A program made the translations under genes and the position numbers. DNA of 26,450 nucleotides, taken from Bacteroidales bacterium M7. Its GTDB lineage: Bacteria > Bacteroidota > Bacteroidia > Bacteroidales > Muribaculaceae. How positions within the stretch are numbered: position 1 is the first letter of the stretch; every line of letters begins with the position of its first letter. Under the pieces are notes generated by a model. It saw only the letters and a program-made list of their open reading frames with translations. It ran no database searches and was not told where the DNA came from. Positions 8,238 through 14,340 of this stretch are shown in pieces. Location of the stretch: contig LUJR01000027.1 in assembly GCA_001689515.1 (NCBI GenBank), forward strand, positions 1 to 26,450. Direction: 5' to 3'.

Positions 8238-8251
8238 CCATCATATGATGG
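8238..8251. promoter_or_regulatory. Perfect 14-bp palindrome upstream of the thioredoxin pair
   Basis: CCATCATATGATGG is self-complementary and lies 43 nt before the first thioredoxin ATG. GACCATC (8236-8242) can also pair with GATGGTC (8251-8257). It could be an operator for a dimeric regulator or a leader hairpin. I found no clear TAnnTTTG box in 8162-8293, so the promoter here is undefined. Confidence 0.3.
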
Positions 8252-8293
8252 ATGGTCTGCCGAACATCCAATACAAATATCAAATCATATATT

Positions 8294-8617
8294 ATGAGCG
8301 AATTTCCAGATCTTATCAGCCAGTCAAAACCTACTTTGGTCGACTTTTATGCCACATGGTGCGGACCATGCAAGATGCAGGCTCCCATACTCGAACAGGT
8401 GAAGAATGCGGTTGGTGACAAAGCAAATGTCATCAAGATTGATGTTGACAAGAATCCTGAGCTTGCCCGCCAGTATCGAGTGCAGTCTATCCCTACTCTC
8501 ATTGCTTTTCGCAACGGTGAGCCGGCTTGGCGCGGCATGGGACTCCATCAGGCTGATCAGCTTATAGCCAAGATCAATGAACTCCTCGAAGTCAAGAGCG
8601 AGGACGTGGACCATTGA
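8294..8617 (+). CDS. trxA: Thioredoxin (CGPC active site)
   Basis: A 107-aa cytoplasmic thioredoxin, a dithiol donor for ribonucleotide reductase, peroxidases and other targets. The active site is WCGPC at 22-26 and the cis-proline is Pro67 in QSIPTL. I chose the ATG at 8294 because it gives the normal thioredoxin length and starts just before the first beta strand; an in-frame ATG at 8252 would add 14 residues with no thioredoxin similarity. A second thioredoxin gene follows 32 nt later on the same strand. Confidence 0.92.
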   Translation: MSEFPDLISQSKPTLVDFYATWCGPCKMQAPILEQVKNAVGDKANVIKIDVDKNPELARQYRVQSIPTLIAFRNGEPAWRGMGLHQADQLIAKINELLEVKSEDVDH

Positions 8618-8649
8618 TTGAATCCTCTTAACCAGAAAACTTTAAATTT

Positions 8650-8958
8650 ATGTCAGACATTAAAAACACACTAACCACGGCTCTCAATGAGGCAAAGCCT
8701 ACTCTGGTAGAGTTCTATGCCGACTGGTGCCCTCATTGCCACCGCATGATGCCCATAGTGGAAGAACTCAAGCAGATGGTTGGCAATAAGGCTAACATCA
8801 TCCAGATAGAGGGTGACGAGAACTCCGAGCTTATGGACGAATACCATGTCAACTCATATCCTACATGGCTGCTCTTTAAAGACGGTCAGGAAGTATGGCG
8901 CGACGGCGGCGAAAAACCCCTCAGCGAGCTTCGCGACATGATAGACAGATTTATCTGA
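8650..8958 (+). CDS. Thioredoxin-like protein with CPHC active site
   Basis: A 102-aa thioredoxin-fold protein with no signal peptide. Its active site is WCPHC at 26-30, the dipeptide Pro-His seen in DsbA, rather than the Gly-Pro of ordinary thioredoxins; the cis-proline is Pro71 in NSYPTW. In DsbA, the His in the CPHC loop makes the disulfide strongly oxidising, so this protein may have a redox potential unlike its upstream partner. It shares about half of its residues with that neighbour by eye (for example KPTLVEFYADWC against KPTLVDFYATWC), suggesting duplication followed by divergence. Function beyond thiol-disulfide exchange is unknown. Confidence 0.85.
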   Translation: MSDIKNTLTTALNEAKPTLVEFYADWCPHCHRMMPIVEELKQMVGNKANIIQIEGDENSELMDEYHVNSYPTWLLFKDGQEVWRDGGEKPLSELRDMIDRFI

Positions 8959-8967
8959 TCACACTGG

Positions 8968-9013
8968 TCTTATTAAATCTTATAGGTCTTATAAATCCTA
9001 TAAGATTTATATC
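8968..9013. repeat. Degenerate 9-nt tandem repeat
   Basis: The stretch reads as 9-nt units: TCTTATAGG (8978-8986), TCTTATAAA (8987-8995), TCCTATAAG (8996-9004), ATTTATATC (9005-9013), with a related unit before. It also forms a 12-bp stem (8975-8986 with 8997-9008). A similar 9-nt periodic stretch lies at 11107-11160. Confidence 0.5.
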
Positions 9014-9026
9014 TCCCGATAAAGCG

Positions 9027-9059
9027 ATCCCGGCCCCGCAACCGATGCGGAGCCGGGAT
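9027..9059. terminator. Hairpin between convergent thioredoxin and beta-barrel genes
   Basis: ATCCCGGC (9027-9034) pairs with GCCGGGAT (9052-9059), and CCGCA (9036-9040) pairs with TGCGG (9046-9050). It lies between convergent genes and probably ends both transcripts, although the T tracts on either side are short. Confidence 0.6.
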
Positions 9060-9099
9060 TCTCATCCATTATTATTTATGTGCCGTACGGGCGTATTGA

Positions 9100-9882
9100 T
9101 TAGAATACGTAACCGAGAGTCACCTTGAGGTTGCCGGTGTTGATTTTGTATGTCTCGCTTTCGCCGTCGTAGGTGTACTTGTGGCTGTAAGCGGGGATGA
9201 AGTCTGTGCCATACTGCACACCGAGGTAGATGGGCTTGTACTGGAAGCCTACACCTACATGCCATCCCATCTGGAAGCGGTTCCAGGTGTTGTCGTCACC
9301 GTCCATTGCATCTTCTGCAGAGTCAAATACGCTGACCCAATCGCCTTCAAGGTCTTTCTTGGTGTAACCGATTTGTGCGAGAATATCTTCAGGAACGTTG
9401 GTGTCGATTTTGTCTTTGAAACGTGTTGAGAAGTGTACCTTGAAGTTGAGACCGAGGTAAGGAGCGATAGAGAAGTCTTCGCCTACGGCAAACTTCCATG
9501 CCACGTTAACGGGAACCTGCATGTTGATGTCGCTGAAATTAGTCTTGCCCTGGAACCAGTAGCCGGCAGCTTCTTCCTTGTCGCTGCTCTCTGTGGCGAA
9601 GTTGAAGTCAAGGTTAAGACCAGTCTCGATATACAGGGGAAGACTTGAGCTTACGCTGAATCCGTGGATGTAGTCGATACCTACGCCGTTAGCTCCGAAA
9701 CCGAGATCGCCGTGGTTTGTACCATAGGCGTCATTGTAGCCGTAGTGGGTGTTGTTGTAGGAGATGCCGATACGGTTGTAGTCTTTGATGTCGCTGGCTG
9801 ACAGGGCTGAGTCAGATGCGCGCTGAGCTGAGAGTGACATTACGCATGCAGCGCAAGCCATGGTTAAGATAACTTTTTTCAT
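9100..9882 (-). CDS. Outer-membrane beta-barrel protein, function unknown
   Basis: A 260-aa protein with a signal peptide (MKKVILTMACAACVMSLSAQ; cleavage likely near residue 19). The rest alternates hydrophobic and polar residues as membrane strands, for example YIETGLNLDFNF, VPVNVAWKFAV, SIAPYLGLNFKVHF, MGWHVGVGFQYK, and ends LKVTLGYVF with terminal Phe. This matches the small 8-10 strand PorT-like/OMP_b-brl barrels common in Bacteroidota. It lies 56 nt downstream of the beta-propeller gene on the same strand and is probably co-transcribed. No ligand or role can be read from the sequence. Confidence 0.75.
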   Translation of the reverse strand: MKKVILTMACAACVMSLSAQRASDSALSASDIKDYNRIGISYNNTHYGYNDAYGTNHGDLGFGANGVGIDYIHGFSVSSSLPLYIETGLNLDFNFATESSDKEEAAGYWFQGKTNFSDINMQVPVNVAWKFAVGEDFSIAPYLGLNFKVHFSTRFKDKIDTNVPEDILAQIGYTKKDLEGDWVSVFDSAEDAMDGDDNTWNRFQMGWHVGVGFQYKPIYLGVQYGTDFIPAYSHKYTYDGESETYKINTGNLKVTLGYVF

Positions 9883-9938
9883 AACTCTAAAATTTTTAAA
9901 TAGATTGGGTTATCAGTTAAATGTGGAATTGTGATTTG

Positions 9939-10955
9939 TCAGAGGTTGAAATCCATCTGCCATACGTTGTACAGACCCTTCTTGGCTGTGCCTCGCTCGG
10001 ATACGAAGTAGATGGTCTTGCCGTCAGGTGCCCATATGGCGGAGAGGTCGTTGCCTGGATGGAAAGTCAGCTGTGTGAGCTGGGAGCCGTCGGTGCGTAC
10101 TGCGAATATGTCAGTGTTGAGGTCTTTGTGCTTTTCAGAGCGTGATGTTCCTGTGACGAGGAGCCACTTGCCATCGGGGCTGAGCTGCGGGGTGGTGAAG
10201 CTGCGGTCGGGAAGCCCTAAGATAAGTTCTTCAACGCCGGTCTTAAGGTTGAGACGCCAGATTTCGCTCTCTTTCTTGTCGGTGAAACGTGCGCAATATA
10301 CCACATCCTTGTCGCGTGGGTCAAGCACGGGTGTCATGCCGCGTGAGTAGTTTGAAAACAGGTTATTCTTGCGGTCCCAGCTCCATAGCGAATACGCTCC
10401 GAAGCCTTCGCCCCTGTGGAAGTAGATGTGATTGTTGTCTTTGGTCATCTGTCCGGCAAAATCGTTGTCGGTGCCGTTTGACACCTGACGCACCACATTG
10501 CCCTGCACTGCGTCTACCAGGTATATGCCGTAGTGACCGCTGCGCCACTCCGTGAAGCATATCGTAGAGCCGTCGGGGCTGAGTGTGAAGTCGCGCACGT
10601 TGGTGCGGAAAGTACGTTGTACGCTTGATCCTCCGCGACGCGCATCTTTGACCATCACGTTGGTTGTGCCGTTCTTGTTGTTGATATAGGCTAATCTTTT
10701 GCCGTCGGGGGTGATGGCTATTTGGGGATTTACCCACCAGTCTACCTGGCTGCCTTTACCTCCGCCAAATTTGAAGAGACTTTTCTTGGCAGGGAATACA
10801 GAGCTGACTTGGTCGGCATCTTCGGTGATACGTTCAAATTTCACACCGCCTTCTTCGGGTACAGACACTATCGAATAGTCTATCTTAGCGCTGCTTGCAG
10901 TCAATGCCAGCGTGGCTGCAATTCCAGCGAGGACCATGCTTCTGATGTTATTCAT
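9939..10955 (-). CDS. TolB-like beta-propeller protein (PD40 repeats), exported
   Basis: A 338-aa protein with a signal peptide (about residues 1-23, MNNIRSMVLAGIAATLALTASSA) and WD40-like PD40 blades. Blade signatures are AITPDGKRLAYI, TLSPDGSTICFTEW, QLSPDGKWLLVTG and AIWAPDGKTIYFVSER, evenly spaced through the protein. Propellers of this kind bind proteins or peptidoglycan in the periplasm; TolB is the best-known relative, but the N-terminal TolB domain is absent, so it should not be named tolB. It precedes the beta-barrel gene in a likely two-gene operon, so the pair may act together at the outer membrane. Confidence 0.8.
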   Translation of the reverse strand: MNNIRSMVLAGIAATLALTASSAKIDYSIVSVPEEGGVKFERITEDADQVSSVFPAKKSLFKFGGGKGSQVDWWVNPQIAITPDGKRLAYINNKNGTTNVMVKDARRGGSSVQRTFRTNVRDFTLSPDGSTICFTEWRSGHYGIYLVDAVQGNVVRQVSNGTDNDFAGQMTKDNNHIYFHRGEGFGAYSLWSWDRKNNLFSNYSRGMTPVLDPRDKDVVYCARFTDKKESEIWRLNLKTGVEELILGLPDRSFTTPQLSPDGKWLLVTGTSRSEKHKDLNTDIFAVRTDGSQLTQLTFHPGNDLSAIWAPDGKTIYFVSERGTAKKGLYNVWQMDFNL

Positions 10956-11034
10956 CCTATGTGTTTTTATTGTGATTGGTTATAATTAGATGCGTATAAG
11001 GGTCTTTTAGACCTCCGATTTTATATTTCACTCA

Positions 11035-11042
11035 CAAATGTA
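11035..11042 (-). promoter_or_regulatory. Probable -7 element upstream of the beta-propeller gene
   Basis: On the minus strand TACATTTG at 11042-11035 matches TAnnTTTG and lies 80 nt before the gene start. The -33 position, 19 nt upstream, is occupied not by TTTG but by a run of nine G residues (11070-11062). Confidence 0.45.
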
Positions 11043-11061
11043 CACATTTATTAGTAAATTG

Positions 11062-11070
11062 CCCCCCCCC
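11062..11070. repeat. Homopolymeric C9 tract in a promoter region
   Basis: Nine consecutive C residues on the plus strand lie 19 nt upstream of the -7 element of the leftward beta-propeller gene. Runs of this length are prone to slippage. Confidence 0.8.
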
Positions 11071-11106
11071 TAAACATAAATTATGTTAAAATATGCCAAT
11101 CGGATT

Positions 11107-11160
11107 GAGTTAAAGATTTTAATGACCTTAATGACCTTAAAGTCCTTAAGGACTTGATTA
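11107..11160. repeat. Degenerate 9-nt tandem repeat with a 16-bp palindrome
   Basis: Units are GAGTTAAAG, ATTTTAATG, ACCTTAATG, ACCTTAAAG, TCCTTAAGG and ACTTGATTA, in register from 11107 to 11160. A perfect palindrome, AAGTCCTTAAGGACTT, spans 11140-11155. It lies between the tsf terminator and the beta-propeller gene and matches the period of the repeat at 8968-9013. Confidence 0.55.
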
Positions 11161-11171
11161 TGCCTATTGTA

Positions 11172-11206
11172 TAAAAAATCGGCTCCGCAGTTGCTGCGGA
11201 GCCGAT
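11172..11206 (-). terminator. Intrinsic terminator of the rplM-rpsI-rpsB-tsf operon
   Basis: A 13-bp perfect stem (11178-11190 with 11194-11206) with a 3-nt loop is followed on the minus strand by a run of T residues (11178-11173). It lies 30 nt past the tsf stop. Confidence 0.9.
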
Positions 11207-11236
11207 ATGATGTGTATTTGCCAGTGGGGCTGGCGA

Positions 11237-12229
11237 TTAGTCCTCGTTGAGGTTTACGCGCTTGAATGATACGGCTACGAGGCCTTTCTGTGACTGCTCG
11301 AGGAACTGGCCGATGGTCAGGGATGCGTCCTTGACGTATTCCTGCTCCATAAGGCATGATTCCTTGAAGAACTTGTTGAGACGACCCTTGGTGATATTCT
11401 CGATCATCTGCTGGGGAAGGTTTGCAGCCTTTGCCTCAGAAGTCTCTTTGATGATCTGGCGAGCCTTGTCGGCGTCTTCCTGGGTGATCCAGCCCTTAGC
11501 CATATTTGACTCAATGTGAGCTTCGGAGTCAACGTGTGCGGGGTTGATGCCGGCTTTCTTGAGGGCTGCTTCCACAGCCTTCATAACCTGTTCTTCCTTG
11601 GTCTTCTCGATAGCTACGTTGCGCTCGCTCTCGATGATGCTGGCAGGTACGCTGTCGCGGTCTACGGCTACAGGGTTCATTGAAGCGACCTGCATTGCCA
11701 CATCACGACCTACCTGATAGTCGACATCGGGGAGGTTGAAACCTACGATGGTAGAGAGCTTATTGCCCTGGTGGTTGTAAGATGTAACCGAAGCGGCTTC
11801 GATGCACTCGTAAGCACCGATTTCCATCTTTTCGCCGGTCTTGCCTACCTCTTCTACGATGAGGTCTTCTACTTTCTTGCCGTCAATGGCGAGAGCCTTG
11901 AGGTCATCGAGGCTCTTGACCTTGTTGGCTACAGCTGCATCGAGAAGCTTCTGTGTGAGGGCTACGAAGCCAGCGTTCTTGGCAACGAAGTCAGTCTCGC
12001 ACTTGAGAGCCACGATAGCGGCAAATCCGTTTTCGTTCTTTGCGAGCACGCAGCCTTCAGATGCCTGACGGTCTTCGCGCTTTGCTGCTACAGCCTGACC
12101 CTTCTTGCGGAGGATTTCTACAGCTGCTTCTATGTCGCCGTCGGTTTCGGCGAGTGCTTTTTTGCAGTCCATCAGGCCGGCGCTTGTGAGGTGGCGCAGC
12201 TTGGTGATTTCTGCCATTGTTACTGCCAT
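11237..12229 (-). CDS. tsf: Translation elongation factor Ts
   Basis: A 330-aa nucleotide-exchange factor that releases GDP from EF-Tu. The N-terminal UBA-like part includes ITKLRHLTSAGLMDCKKAL, and the core begins with the EF-Tu contact motif ETDFVAKN near residues 78-85. The C-terminal part has a long helical insertion and ends NKFFKESCLMEQEYVKD then FLEQSQKGLVAVSFKRVNL, typical for the family. Length fits Bacteroidota EF-Ts. It is the last gene of the rplM-rpsI-rpsB-tsf operon, 88 nt after rpsB, with a stem-loop in that gap. Confidence 0.97.
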   Translation of the reverse strand: MAVTMAEITKLRHLTSAGLMDCKKALAETDGDIEAAVEILRKKGQAVAAKREDRQASEGCVLAKNENGFAAIVALKCETDFVAKNAGFVALTQKLLDAAVANKVKSLDDLKALAIDGKKVEDLIVEEVGKTGEKMEIGAYECIEAASVTSYNHQGNKLSTIVGFNLPDVDYQVGRDVAMQVASMNPVAVDRDSVPASIIESERNVAIEKTKEEQVMKAVEAALKKAGINPAHVDSEAHIESNMAKGWITQEDADKARQIIKETSEAKAANLPQQMIENITKGRLNKFFKESCLMEQEYVKDASLTIGQFLEQSQKGLVAVSFKRVNLNED

Positions 12230-12252
12230 GGTAGTGGGGAGAATTTAATGAT

Positions 12253-12281
12253 GAAGGAGTGTCGGAGTCCGACACTCCTTC
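12253..12281. promoter_or_regulatory. Stem-loop between rpsB and tsf
   Basis: A 13-bp perfect stem (12253-12265 with 12269-12281, loop of 3) lies 24 nt upstream of the tsf start. On the minus strand it is not followed by a T run, so it is unlikely to be a full terminator; processing, stabilisation or partial attenuation are possible. Confidence 0.6.
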
Positions 12282-12317
12282 AGGTTAGACTTTTTGTGGT
12301 AAATGGTTGAGAGGAGA

Positions 12318-13136
12318 TTACTCTGCAGCTTCAGCCTTGGGAGCTTCAGCTTCGGCAGCCTCGTCCTTGCGCTGTACGCGGCGGCGTTCACGCTTGGGTG
12401 CTGCTTCGTCAGCCTGCTCGGCGGCAGCCTGGGAGTCGGCTTTCTCTACTTTGCGCTCTTCGAGACCCTCGTTGATGGCAGCACATACAGTGTCGAGGAT
12501 GAGCTCGATTGACTTGCTTGCGTCATCGTTGGCAGGGATCACGAAGTCCACGTTGGTAGGATCGCTGTTGGTGTCGACCATTGCAAACACGGGAATACCC
12601 AGACGGTTAGCCTCGGCAACTGCGATGTGCTCCTTGCATACGTCGATGACGAAGAGGGCAGAGGGAAGGCGGTTGAGGTCAGCGATAGAGCCGAGGTTCT
12701 TCTCGAGCTTGGCACGCTGACGGGTAATCTGGAGTTTCTCGCGCTTTGAAAGGTTGTCAAATGTGCCGTCCTTTGACATTTTGTCAATGGATGCCATCTT
12801 CTTGACAGCCTTGCGGATGGTGGGGAAGTTGGTGAGCATGCCGCCGGGCCAGCGTTCGATCACATAGGGCATATTGATCGACTGTGCCTTGTCGGCTACT
12901 ACCTGTTTGGCCTGTTTTTTTGTTGCGACGAAGAGAACTTTCTTGCCGCTTTTTACGATATTCTTCAGAGCAGCAGCAGCTTCGTCGAGCTTGGCGGCTG
13001 TCTTATAGAGGTCGATGATGTGGATACCGTTGCGCTCCATGAAGATATAGGGCGCCATTGCAGGATTCCATTTGCGTTTGAGGTGGCCGAAGTGGCATCC
13101 TGCTTCGAGGAGTTGGTCAAATGTTGGTGTTGACAT
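12318..13136 (-). CDS. rpsB: 30S ribosomal protein S2
   Basis: A 272-aa ribosomal protein of the small subunit. The N-terminus has the S2 signature (FDQLLEAGCHFGHLKRKWNPA, then IFMERNGIHIIDLYKT), and the central region contains PGGMLTNFPTIRKA and ALFVIDVCKEHIAVAEA. The last 45 or so residues are an Ala/Glu/Lys/Arg-rich low-complexity tail, longer than in E. coli and typical of Bacteroidota. Third gene of the operon; tsf follows. Confidence 0.97.
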   Translation of the reverse strand: MSTPTFDQLLEAGCHFGHLKRKWNPAMAPYIFMERNGIHIIDLYKTAAKLDEAAAALKNIVKSGKKVLFVATKKQAKQVVADKAQSINMPYVIERWPGGMLTNFPTIRKAVKKMASIDKMSKDGTFDNLSKREKLQITRQRAKLEKNLGSIADLNRLPSALFVIDVCKEHIAVAEANRLGIPVFAMVDTNSDPTNVDFVIPANDDASKSIELILDTVCAAINEGLEERKVEKADSQAAAEQADEAAPKRERRRVQRKDEAAEAEAPKAEAAE

Positions 13137-13302
13137 TTTGAGTGTTGGTTGGGTGGTTTACGTTCTTGTGATTTTATACAACCCAGGAGTAGGGAACGTA
13201 GGGGTCCATCTCGGGGGTTTAGATACTAAACACGTTGCTATTCAAGCAGCATCTTCATGCGCTGTCAGGCAGATGCAGTGCGTAAATACCACAGGGTGGG
13301 TA
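13137..13302 (-). other. rpsI-rpsB intergenic leader with hairpins
   Basis: This 166-nt gap is long for an otherwise tight ribosomal operon. On the minus strand it can form GTTTAG-TAT-CTAAAC (about 13218-13232) and GCTGCT...AGCAAC just upstream. I see no TAnnTTTG promoter. It may be an S2 autoregulatory leader or a processing site. Confidence 0.35.
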
Positions 13303-13689
13303 TTAACGCTTGCTGAACTGGAAGCGCTTGCGTGCTTTGGGGCGACCTGGCTTTTTGCGTTCCACGGCACGGGGGTCGCGGGTCATGAAGCCTTCGGCGC
13401 GGAGGGCAGCCTTGTCCTCGGGGTTGATCTTGACGAGGGCGCGGGCGATGGCAAGACGGAGTGCCTCAGCCTGTCCTTTGTAGCCGCCGCCGTCGAGGTT
13501 GACCTTGATGTCATATTTCTCAGCTACATCAAGCTTGTTAAGGGGCTGCTTAACGATGTACTGCAGGATTGACGAGGGGAAATATACGTCGAGGGGACGC
13601 TTGTTGATTGTGATGGTGCCGTTACCGTCCTTGAGGATTACGCGCGCCACTGCGGCCTTACGACGGCCAATTGCGTTGATTGTTTCCAT
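13303..13689 (-). CDS. rpsI: 30S ribosomal protein S9
   Basis: A 128-aa small-subunit protein whose C-terminal Ser-Lys-Arg tail reaches the P-site tRNA; here the end reads RKRFQFSKR. The start METINAIGRRKAAVARVIL and the block GGGYKGQAEALRLAIARAL are family signatures. It lies 9 nt after rplM, so the two are translationally linked. Confidence 0.97.
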   Translation of the reverse strand: METINAIGRRKAAVARVILKDGNGTITINKRPLDVYFPSSILQYIVKQPLNKLDVAEKYDIKVNLDGGGYKGQAEALRLAIARALVKINPEDKAALRAEGFMTRDPRAVERKKPGRPKARKRFQFSKR

Positions 13690-13698
13690 GCCGTAGTG

Positions 13699-14178
13699 TT
13701 ATTTGATGGTGTTGATGTCGATGACTTTGGGGTTCTGAGCTTCATGGGGATGCTCTGCGCCGAGATACACGTGCATGTTGCCGATGAGTGTACGACCCAG
13801 GCGGTTTTTGGGGAGCATGCCTTTCATCACCTTGATAAACAGGGGGTTGTAGCCCGGTTTGAGGTGCTTGTTGTGTGCCTTCTTCATCAGGATTTCGGGG
13901 GTAGCTGTGCGCTGGCCGCCGGGATAGCCTGTGTAGCTCAGATATTCACGGTCAGTCATCTTTTTGCCAGTCAGAATCACTTTGTCGGCATTGATGATGA
14001 TTACGTTGTCGCCACATTCTACATTGGGAGAGTAGTAGGGCTTGTTTTTGCCACGGAGGATTTTAGCAACCTTTGAGCAAAGGCGGCCGAGTACCTGATC
14101 GGTGGCGTCAATCACTACCCACTCACGTTCGATGCTCTGGGCGTTGGGGCAGGGAGTCTTAAAACTTAAAGTATCCAC
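13699..14178 (-). CDS. rplM: 50S ribosomal protein L13
   Basis: A 159-aa large-subunit assembly protein. Signatures are WVVIDATDQVLGRLCSKVA, NVECGDNVIIINADKVILTG, YTGYPGGQ and MLPKNRLGR. The start codon is GTG at 14178: an in-frame TAG lies two codons upstream, and the protein begins MDTLSFKT as in other Bacteroidales L13. First gene of the rplM-rpsI-rpsB-tsf operon, preceded by a leader of about 105 nt and a consensus promoter. Confidence 0.97.
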   Translation of the reverse strand: MDTLSFKTPCPNAQSIEREWVVIDATDQVLGRLCSKVAKILRGKNKPYYSPNVECGDNVIIINADKVILTGKKMTDREYLSYTGYPGGQRTATPEILMKKAHNKHLKPGYNPLFIKVMKGMLPKNRLGRTLIGNMHVYLGAEHPHEAQNPKVIDINTIK

Positions 14179-14285
14179 TTTCTAAATGTTTAATTAATAG
14201 TTTGTTGGGCGGGCGTGTCAGATGCAGATGCTCGGCCAAAAGCACATACATTGACATGCCCAAATGTTATTAATTGGACATAATC
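14179..14285 (-). promoter_or_regulatory. Structured 5' leader of the rplM operon, candidate ribosomal-protein leader
   Basis: Between the promoter (14292-14322) and the GTG start lies a leader of about 105 nt. TGACATGCCC (14252-14261) pairs with GGGCGTGTCA (14211-14220) with one mismatch, enclosing a smaller stem in the 31-nt interior. A folded leader before the first ribosomal gene suggests feedback control by L13 or another product. I cannot confirm membership of a known leader family. Confidence 0.45.
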
Positions 14286-14291
14286 GGACTG

Positions 14292-14322
14292 CAAAGGTAG
14301 TGATTTTCTTCGTCTTATGCAA
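14292..14322 (-). promoter_or_regulatory. Consensus promoter of the rplM-rpsI-rpsB-tsf operon
   Basis: On the minus strand TTG at 14322-14320, a 20-nt spacer and TACCTTTG at 14299-14292 match the Bacteroidota consensus. Confidence 0.8.
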
Positions 14323-14340
14323 TACTTGAGACACCTTATC

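Noticed and set aside
8968..9013. CRISPR-like array
   Set aside because: The unit is only 9 nt, degenerate, and has no spacers.
9939..10955. Calling the beta-propeller gene tolB
   Set aside because: It has PD40 blades but lacks the N-terminal TolB domain, and no tolA, tolQ, tolR or pal is nearby.
10722..11357. Short open frames around the beta-propeller promoter region
   Set aside because: No motif or start signal was seen; the region is explained by a promoter, a C tract, periodic repeats and the tsf terminator.
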